In this document: positions 7,461 through 12,990 of the stretch, piece by piece
Layout of the letters: every line of letters begins with the position of its first letter
How positions within the stretch are numbered: the first letter of the stretch is position 1
Assembly: GCA_027062325.1 (NCBI GenBank)
Contig: JAMOTN010000007.1
Location: 1 to 12,990 of the forward strand
DNA: 12,990 nucleotides
Reading direction: 5' to 3'
DNA from: a bacterium
GTDB lineage: Bacteria > JAMOTN01
Notes under the pieces: model-generated
The model's database searches: none
Told to the model about the DNA's origin: nothing
What the model saw: the letters and a program-made list of their open reading frames with translations, nothing else
Position numbers and translations under genes: made by a program

Positions 7461-7883
7461 TCATCCAGCAGCGCTTGCGCTCACTTTTGAAAACTTATCC
7501 TCAAAGTAACTCGCAGCCCTTCTTTCCATGTCAGGCGTTACCTTTCCTCTCTTCAATTCCATAACCATGTAGTTGGAAGCTTTAAGACGTTCTTTTAAAA
7601 CTTCAAATGCCTTCCACGGATCAACTTCTTCTCCACATGTAAAGAGATCTACAGCTGCATATCCATACTCAGGCCATGTGTGAATAGCAAGGTGTGATTC
7701 TGAAATCACAACCACACCGCTTACTCCCTGTGGAGTAAAGGTGTGAAACACACTCTCAATTATGGTGGCTCCTGCCTTGACTGCTGCTTCTCTCATAGCA
7801 GACTCGATGAGCTCCACATCATCAAGAGCTTTAGAAGAACAGTCGTAGTACTCAACAAGAATGTGATGCCCCAGGTGTTTCAT
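7461..7883 (-). CDS. speD: S-adenosylmethionine decarboxylase proenzyme (bacterial class 1B type)
   Basis: A 140-residue proenzyme that decarboxylates S-adenosylmethionine to supply the aminopropyl donor for SpeE. The autocleavage motif [19 protein letters not shown] is intact: the chain is cut between Glu62 and Ser63, and Ser63 becomes the pyruvoyl group. Ser63, His68 and Cys83 fall at the same numbers as the catalytic residues of the Thermotoga maritima enzyme, so the N-terminal start is right. The ATG at 7883 is preceded by a very strong AAGGAGGGGG ribosome site at 7888-7897. The C-terminal tail after about residue 113 is somewhat longer than in short homologues, and the frame stays open beyond its TGA. 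It is the first gene of the polyamine operon. No clear promoter was seen in front of it. Confidence 0.95.
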   Translation of the reverse strand: MKHLGHHILVEYYDCSSKALDDVELIESAMREAAVKAGATIIESVFHTFTPQGVSGVVVISESHLAIHTWPEYGYAAVDLFTCGEEVDPWKAFEVLKERLKASNYMVMELKRGKVTPDMERRAASYFEDKFSKVSASAAG

Positions 7884-7917
7884 TTTTCCCCCTCCTTTTC
7901 AAGAATTTTTTAACAAC

Positions 7918-7946
7918 TTGTTTCTTACCCTACTTATGCATATATT
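7918..7946 (+). promoter_or_regulatory. Promoter for the fibronectin-domain lipoprotein
   Basis: TTGTTT at 7918-7923 and TATATT at 7941-7946 are separated by 17 bases, a housekeeping sigma-70-like layout. It lies in the 130-base gap between speD and the lipoprotein, predicting a leader of about 60 bases before the ATG at 8014. The -10 matches consensus at five of six positions; the -35 is weak. The TTG here could also be read as a start codon, but it has no ribosome site. Confidence 0.5.
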
Positions 7947-8013
7947 TTTGTTTGCAAATTTTATCTTACTCTATTTAATAAAACACTTCAAGAGTCAGCC
8001 GATTTATTTTTTG

Positions 8014-9792
8014 ATGAGGAGCGCAATTTTTATTCTATTTGCTGTATTTTTTATCTCTAGCTTATCCGGATGCCTTTCAAACTCTTCTGAAAACATTTCT
8101 ACCACACCACCGCAACCTGAAACAATTGAAAATCTGATATACACAGTATCCACAAGCTCAATAAAACTTTCCTGGAATACAACCGCAACAGCTGCATGTT
8201 CGATCTGTTGGGGAAGATTCAGCACCAGCGAAAACAGTCTTCAAGTTCCTGGTTTGTCAACAACTTTCGAAGTTACAGTAGAAAATCTTCTTCCAGACAG
8301 AGATTACAAACTTGAAATAAAAGCCTTATTTTTAGACAACTCAGTTGCTAAGCAGCTCATCAAATTTAGAACCGAAGCATCAGCATTTGAACCCGCTCAA
8401 CCTGTCCAGATTGAAACTGCACATCTAGTGGCAACATCCTCTATATACGTTAAGTGGTTCCCCTCTTCAAGTTTTAACTTTGTAAGATACTGGCTATGCT
8501 ATTCTACAAACGAAAAAAATTTTTCATTTTACTCAACTTCTTGTGTAAAGGTAGCATCAATAGAAAATCGCTACATCACAGAAAAAACAATTTCAAACCT
8601 AAAAGATGGCTTCACTTATTACTTTAGAGTATTTATTGAGGACAAAAATCAAACTTTTTGGGGAAGTAACATTTATCCTGTCAACATTCCCACATTTGAT
8701 TGGCCTCCTCCTGCTCCAACAGTAGAAGTTCGGGAAGTTTACACATACTTTGCCAGTTTCAAGATAGAATATCCTGCAATTGATGATTTCTCCACATTGG
8801 AGATATACCGCGGCAGTGAATTGGTATACTCAACTGATGAGATGATAAAGACATTTGTTGACTCCCCTCTTGAAGACAACGCAACATATATTTGGACATT
8901 CGTAATCAAAGACAAAGGTGGAAATTCATCCTCAGCAACAATTGAAGCAACAACTTTACCAATAGGACAAATACTAGACTACACTCCTGTGCTGTACGTG
9001 CAAAATGTAATAGAAAATTCTACAAACTCAACTTTCTGGATTATAAATGGAAATCGTCTTTTAAAATTCAAAGCAACTCAGGAGTTGGAAGAGCTTACAC
9101 TCCCAAATGCAATAATTGATGCATCTTTTTCCGCTCCAACTAATCCTCAAGATGATTTTTTTGTACTAAATAGCTCGTACTTAACGTGGATATCATCTTC
9201 AAATCCAAATACTTACTCCAAAGTTTTAAACTCATCTCCGTTAAAAGTCTCCTCAGATTCAGATAAAATAGCTGTATGTTACCAAAACTCAAATGTGGTA
9301 GATGTATTCAACTTCTATTCCAACACTTTCTTTAAAACTGCAAGTCGTTTTACCACCTACAACACAAAAGATTTGATATTACTGTACCCTTACTTATTTG
9401 TCTTGACAACCCAAGAGCTGGAGCTGTTTGATCTCTCGAGCAACAATCCCAGCAAGAAGCTAACGGTATCTTCAGAAGCAAAATTACGCCTTGCATACAA
9501 CAAAATAGTTCTAATTGAAGGAAACAAGATCAAACTTTTCACTACCTCTTCATTTCCAACAAGCATTCTAGAAAAGGATTTTCCCAATCCTGTAATAAAC
9601 GTCGAAAGCTTTTTCTCAAAACTTTACGTGATAACAGAAAATGAAATTGTGATCTTAGATTCTCTTTACAATGTCGATTACTCCATTCCATTTGAAAGAG
9701 CAATCGGAGTAGCATTTTCTCCCGATATCGTTCATCCAAAGTTAACAGTCATAAAAAACGATGGAATTTACGTAATAACAGATAGAATTTAA
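8014..9792 (+). CDS. Lipoprotein with three fibronectin type III-like domains and a propeller-like C-terminal half
   Basis: A 592-residue protein from the ATG at 8014. The N-terminus (MRSAIFILFAVFFISSLSGC) is a lipoprotein signal with the lipid-modified Cys at residue 20, followed by a Ser/Asn/Thr/Pro-rich spacer. Residues about 33-118, 126-228 and 235-318 are three fibronectin type III-like domains (SSIKLSWNTT, SSIYVKWFPSS with GFTYYFRVFIED, and NATYIWTFVIKDKGGNSS). From about 323 to the end there are some seven short blades, such as NKIVLIEGNKIKLF, SKLYVITENEIVILDS and GIYVITDRI, suggesting a propeller. No enzyme motif is visible. An earlier in-frame TTG at 7918 would add 32 residues with a second hydrophobic stretch and is rejected. 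It should be a surface or periplasmic binding protein. It is divergent from the polyamine operon and convergent with dnaE, 26 bases away. Confidence 0.8.
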   Translation: MRSAIFILFAVFFISSLSGCLSNSSENISTTPPQPETIENLIYTVSTSSIKLSWNTTATAACSICWGRFSTSENSLQVPGLSTTFEVTVENLLPDRDYKLEIKALFLDNSVAKQLIKFRTEASAFEPAQPVQIETAHLVATSSIYVKWFPSSSFNFVRYWLCYSTNEKNFSFYSTSCVKVASIENRYITEKTISNLKDGFTYYFRVFIEDKNQTFWGSNIYPVNIPTFDWPPPAPTVEVREVYTYFASFKIEYPAIDDFSTLEIYRGSELVYSTDEMIKTFVDSPLEDNATYIWTFVIKDKGGNSSSATIEATTLPIGQILDYTPVLYVQNVIENSTNSTFWIINGNRLLKFKATQELEELTLPNAIIDASFSAPTNPQDDFFVLNSSYLTWISSSNPNTYSKVLNSSPLKVSSDSDKIAVCYQNSNVVDVFNFYSNTFFKTASRFTTYNTKDLILLYPYLFVLTTQELELFDLSSNNPSKKLTVSSEAKLRLAYNKIVLIEGNKIKLFTTSSFPTSILEKDFPNPVINVESFFSKLYVITENEIVILDSLYNVDYSIPFERAIGVAFSPDIVHPKLTVIKNDGIYVITDRI

Positions 9793-9818
9793 AATCAAAC
9801 GAACCAAAATCCACAAAA

Positions 9819-12800
9819 CTATTTACTGTACAAAACCCCAAGCATCACAAAATCTTCAGGCCTCATTTTTACACTACGCGCGTACTTAAACATCCTCCCC
9901 CCAACGTTAATTCGAATCTCGAATTCACCTGTATCCATCTTTTCAAGAATACCTTTCAACCTCTCTGCATCTTCCACACTATTTACTACAAGCTCAAGAC
10001 TTCCTGCTGCATATCTCAAAATCTTCCTTGCCGTGCCAACCCCCTCCTGCCTCACCACAAGTTTGACCACAACTATATCTCCAACCTCATAGCGTTTTGA
10101 ACCATAATATCTAACAAGTATGTTATAACTTCCATCGCTCAACTTAATCTCCCATCTGTCACGCCTCCTTGCAACTGCCTCCACAACCCCACAAACCCAA
10201 ATCTCCTCTCCTATTCGTTCTTCTCCCTCTTCCCAGTACATATACTCAACAGGCTTTACCCACTCGTAAACCTCCTCTTTTCTCTTAAACACAACATCCA
10301 TAGGATTGGCAGACAAATAAACCCCAAGGAACTCCTTTTCCCAAAGTAATTCTTCTAACACATTTTTCTCAATCTCAGGCACATCTATTTCTCCTACTTC
10401 CATCCCAAATAATCCTATTCCACCTCTTCTAGAAAGATGCAATCTCTCTCCCATTCTCTTTGCATTCTCAGCCACCATTAAAAGTGCTTTTCTCGGCTTC
10501 CCTGTAAAGTCAAATGCTCCCGCTTTTATCAAAGCTTCAAGAGATTTTTTATTCAAAAATCTTGGATCTATACGCGAACAAAAGTCCACTAAACCCTTAT
10601 ACTCACCTGCCCTCTGCCGCTCTTCAACTATTTCCTTCACTAGCTCATCCCCAACAGACTTTATTCCAGCGAGTCCAAACCTCACTGCATTACCCTCAAC
10701 TACAAAACCGGCATAGGAGTGATTAATACACGGCTTTAGAACCTCTATTCCATCTCTTCTTGCTGACTCAACTGCAATAGCAAGTTTTTCAGTCTTCTTA
10801 CTACGAATCGTCATCAAACTCGCATAAAACTCAGCAGGATAATGAGCCTTTATGTACGCCGTGTAATAGCTTATCAAGGCGTAGGCTGCACTATGTGACT
10901 TGTTGAATCCATAATCTGCAAAGTTATATATGAGATCGTATATCTCCTTTGCCTTTTCCTCATCCACTCCTCTTTCTTTAGCTTGGCGAATAAACTTCTC
11001 ACGCAACTGCTCCATAACTTCTTTCTTTTTCTTTCCCATCGCACGTCGCAACAAATCAGCTTCTCCAAGTGTAAAGCCCGCAATCCTGTTGGCTATCATC
11101 ATCACTTGTTCCTGATAGACTATCACTCCATAAGTCTCCTTCAAGACATCTTCAAGTGCAGGATGTATGTAGTTTACCTCCTTCTGTCCATGTTTTCTAG
11201 CTATGTACTCATCAACCATTCCTCCTTGCAATGGTCCAGGACGATACAAAGCAATAGCCGCCATCAAATCATATATATTCTCTGGCTTCATCCTTTTGAC
11301 AAGGTTCCTAGCTCCGTGGCTTTCAAGTTGAAAAACTCCTGTTGTATCACCACGACTTATCATCTCATAAGTTTTGCGATCATCCAAAGGAAGTGATTTT
11401 AAATCAAGCTTTTGCCCCTTCATCTTTTCGATAAAGTTGCATGCCACTTTCAATTCGGTGAGTGTTTCCAAACCAAGAACATCCATCTTAAGAAGTCCAA
11501 TTTCTTCTACATAGTCTTTTGAAAATTGAGTGACTGTAACTTTTTTTCCCTCACGCTCAGCATAGCGCAAAGGCACATAGTCAACTATTGGATGCGAAGA
11601 TATAACCACCCCTGCAGCATGCACAGAGGAGTTCCTAACTCTTCCCTCAAGCTTCAAAGCCGCTTCAAATAGCTCAGGATCCGCCTCATCTGAAGTAAGA
11701 TCCAAATACTGTGGATTCTTTTCTAAAAAATCACTTAAAGTCTGTCCAAAAGAGATCTGCTTGGCTATTCTATCACAGTAAGCCACCGTTCTTCCCAAAG
11801 CTCTTCCAACATCCCTTATCACCTGACGCGCCGCCATCTTATCAAACGTGATAATCTGAGCAGTGTTTTCTTCTCCATAGCGTTCAAATAAATACTCCAC
11901 CACCTCTTTGCGCCGCGCATCTTCAAAATCTACGTCAATATCTGGCATAGAAACCCTTTCAGGATTTAAAAAGCGTTCAAAGAGTAACCCAAATTTCAAT
12001 GGATCAACTTCTGTTATACCGAGGGCATACGCAACAATACTTCCAGCAGCAGAACCTCTTCCTGGTCCAACCCATATTCCATTTTCCTTAGCCCAATTCA
12101 CGAAGTCGGCAACTATTAAGAAGTAGTCAGAAAAACCCATCTGTTTTATAATCTTCAGCTCGTACTCAGCTCTTTTTCGCGCTCCCTTAGAGTCACCATA
12201 GAGTAACTTCAACCCTCTAAATACTCGTTCCTCCAACTCTTTATCCGCATCTTCTGAAATCTTTGGCATGAGATTCTGCCCCATTGGAAACTCAAAGTTC
12301 ACTTTCTCTGCAATCTCAATGGTATTCAAACAATCTTCGCCAAAAATTTTCCAAACTTCCTCAGTAGACTTAAAGTAAAATTCATCTGTTGGAAGCCCCG
12401 TTCTACTAGGAGAAGTTATTTTGTAAAGAATCGTGTGATAACGTGCATCTTCCTTTTCAAGATAGTGCACATCTACCGTTGGAATTATTTTAACCCCCAA
12501 GCGATGCGCCAACTCTTTTATTCGCGGAACCAAAATCTTATCCTCAGATAAATTGTGCCACTGTTCTTCTAAGTAAAAATCCTCTCCAAACAACTCCTTT
12601 AATTTGGCCGCCTCTACTTCTGCTGCCTCAAAATCTCCCTTAAGAAGAGAAGAATTTACCACACCCTTTAAGCAAGCTGTAGCACAAATTAAACCCTTAT
12701 GGTGTCTTTCCAAATCACGCCAATCGATACGCGGCGTGTGCCAGAAACCTACCGTATTTGCAAGGCTAACAAGGCGACTCAAGTTTTTGTATCCTTCCCA

Positions 12801-12990
12801 ATCTTTAGCCAATAGTAAAATATGGCGAGATGACCCTCCTTTTTTTTCCCTGTCATCCACAAAGTAAAGCTCACAGCCGATTATAGGCTTAACTCCAACC
12901 TCCCTGCATACTTTGTAAAACTCAAAAGCTCCATAAAGATTTCCATGATCAGTTATAGCAACCGCTCTCTGGGCATTTTTCTTGGCAGCC
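9819..12990 (-). CDS. dnaE: DNA polymerase III alpha subunit, N-terminus outside window
   Basis: The catalytic subunit of the replicative polymerase. The frame is open from the right edge to the TAG at 9819, giving 1056 residues; only about the first 20 should be missing, including the usual HLHTEYS start of the PHP domain. Visible order: PHP domain (AVAITDHGNLYGAFEFYK, IIGCELYF, and TVDVHYLEKED with the His that marks a possibly metal-binding PHP), then the palm with GPGRGSAAGS at about 308-317, and MPDIDVDFED holding two catalytic aspartates near 350-352. The third is in LLKMDVLGL. Helix-hairpin-helix sequence follows, a GIGLFGM stretch resembling a clamp-binding motif without its Gln, and an OB-fold (WVCGVVEAVARRR). 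It ends soon after the OB-fold, shorter than the 1160-residue E. coli protein, so the tau-binding tail is reduced. A GTG at 12860 is internal, not the start. Confidence 0.96.
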   Translation of the reverse strand, partial: AAKKNAQRAVAITDHGNLYGAFEFYKVCREVGVKPIIGCELYFVDDREKKGGSSRHILLLAKDWEGYKNLSRLVSLANTVGFWHTPRIDWRDLERHHKGLICATACLKGVVNSSLLKGDFEAAEVEAAKLKELFGEDFYLEEQWHNLSEDKILVPRIKELAHRLGVKIIPTVDVHYLEKEDARYHTILYKITSPSRTGLPTDEFYFKSTEEVWKIFGEDCLNTIEIAEKVNFEFPMGQNLMPKISEDADKELEERVFRGLKLLYGDSKGARKRAEYELKIIKQMGFSDYFLIVADFVNWAKENGIWVGPGRGSAAGSIVAYALGITEVDPLKFGLLFERFLNPERVSMPDIDVDFEDARRKEVVEYLFERYGEENTAQIITFDKMAARQVIRDVGRALGRTVAYCDRIAKQISFGQTLSDFLEKNPQYLDLTSDEADPELFEAALKLEGRVRNSSVHAAGVVISSHPIVDYVPLRYAEREGKKVTVTQFSKDYVEEIGLLKMDVLGLETLTELKVACNFIEKMKGQKLDLKSLPLDDRKTYEMISRGDTTGVFQLESHGARNLVKRMKPENIYDLMAAIALYRPGPLQGGMVDEYIARKHGQKEVNYIHPALEDVLKETYGVIVYQEQVMMIANRIAGFTLGEADLLRRAMGKKKKEVMEQLREKFIRQAKERGVDEEKAKEIYDLIYNFADYGFNKSHSAAYALISYYTAYIKAHYPAEFYASLMTIRSKKTEKLAIAVESARRDGIEVLKPCINHSYAGFVVEGNAVRFGLAGIKSVGDELVKEIVEERQRAGEYKGLVDFCSRIDPRFLNKKSLEALIKAGAFDFTGKPRKALLMVAENAKRMGERLHLSRRGGIGLFGMEVGEIDVPEIEKNVLEELLWEKEFLGVYLSANPMDVVFKRKEEVYEWVKPVEYMYWEEGEERIGEEIWVCGVVEAVARRRDRWEIKLSDGSYNILVRYYGSKRYEVGDIVVVKLVVRQEGVGTARKILRYAAGSLELVVNSVEDAERLKGILEKMDTGEFEIRINVGGRMFKYARSVKMRPEDFVMLGVLYSK

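Noticed and set aside
7437-7463. Selenocysteine insertion at the speD TGA
   Set aside because: The hairpin follows the TGA closely, but its loop (AAAAGG) lacks the early G of bacterial SECIS loops, no catalytic reason for Sec is known in SpeD, and the protein is already full length before the stop.
7290-7463. TGA reassigned to Gly or Trp in this organism
   Set aside because: The long genes, including over 1000 codons of dnaE, contain no in-frame TGA, and Trp and Gly are coded normally throughout. One or two TGA positions are not enough to claim a changed code.
7401-7466. A 21-codon frame starting ATGACTTGC and overlapping the speD stop
   Set aside because: It is short, rich in Arg, Gly and Lys as expected from the G-rich bases, and has no ribosome site beyond chance; it ends far from the next gene.
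7918-8013. TTG at 7918 as the start of the fibronectin-domain protein
   Set aside because: No ribosome site, coincides with a good promoter, and would place a second hydrophobic segment ahead of a normal lipoprotein signal.
10514-12867. Several plus-strand frames of 60-137 codons opposite dnaE
   Set aside because: They are antisense shadows of a well-supported gene, with no ribosome sites or recognisable protein sequence.

Overview
This is an A+T-rich window from a bacterium with an outer membrane. That reading rests on signal peptides, two lipoproteins, a predicted outer-membrane beta-barrel and a secreted protein ending in a FlgD/T9SS-like C-terminal domain. The SpeD, pyruvoyl arginine decarboxylase and SpeE set is common in thermophilic bacteria and archaea. 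With the barrel and C-terminal-domain proteins it suggests a deep-branching, possibly thermophilic lineage near the FCB/WOR-3/Elusimicrobia-type groups. That placement is inference; no marker here fixes the phylum.

Layout. Positions 1-2040 (minus) hold three tightly packed or overlapping genes: a small single-pass membrane protein, a secreted beta-propeller-like protein with a TTG start, and a lipoprotein with two-component-regulator-type propeller repeats that runs off the left edge. From a roughly 80-bp divergent region, two plus-strand genes follow (2120-5942): a secreted propeller protein with an Ig-like domain and a sorting-like C-terminus, then a PorV/UPF0164-like barrel fused to a long polar linker and TPRs. 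Positions 5959-7883 (minus) are a polyamine operon read speD, pyruvoyl arginine decarboxylase, speE. A divergent plus-strand gene (8014-9792) encodes a lipoprotein with three fibronectin type III-like domains and a likely propeller. The right end (9819-12990, minus) is a nearly complete dnaE, the replicative DNA polymerase III alpha subunit, missing only its N-terminal residues.

How they work together. The arginine decarboxylase makes agmatine, SpeD makes the aminopropyl donor decarboxylated S-adenosylmethionine, and SpeE transfers the aminopropyl group. No ureohydrolase is present, so either agmatine itself is the acceptor or the missing enzyme lies elsewhere. The surface-protein genes look like an envelope module with cargo next to a barrel.

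The most unusual signal is in the polyamine operon. The 167 bases between speD and the decarboxylase are open in the speD frame for 56 codons past the speD TGA. That frame ends in a TGA that overlaps the decarboxylase ATG as ATGA, and a perfect 6-bp hairpin lies just after the speD stop. I saw no tRNA, rRNA, CRISPR array, insertion sequence or phage gene.
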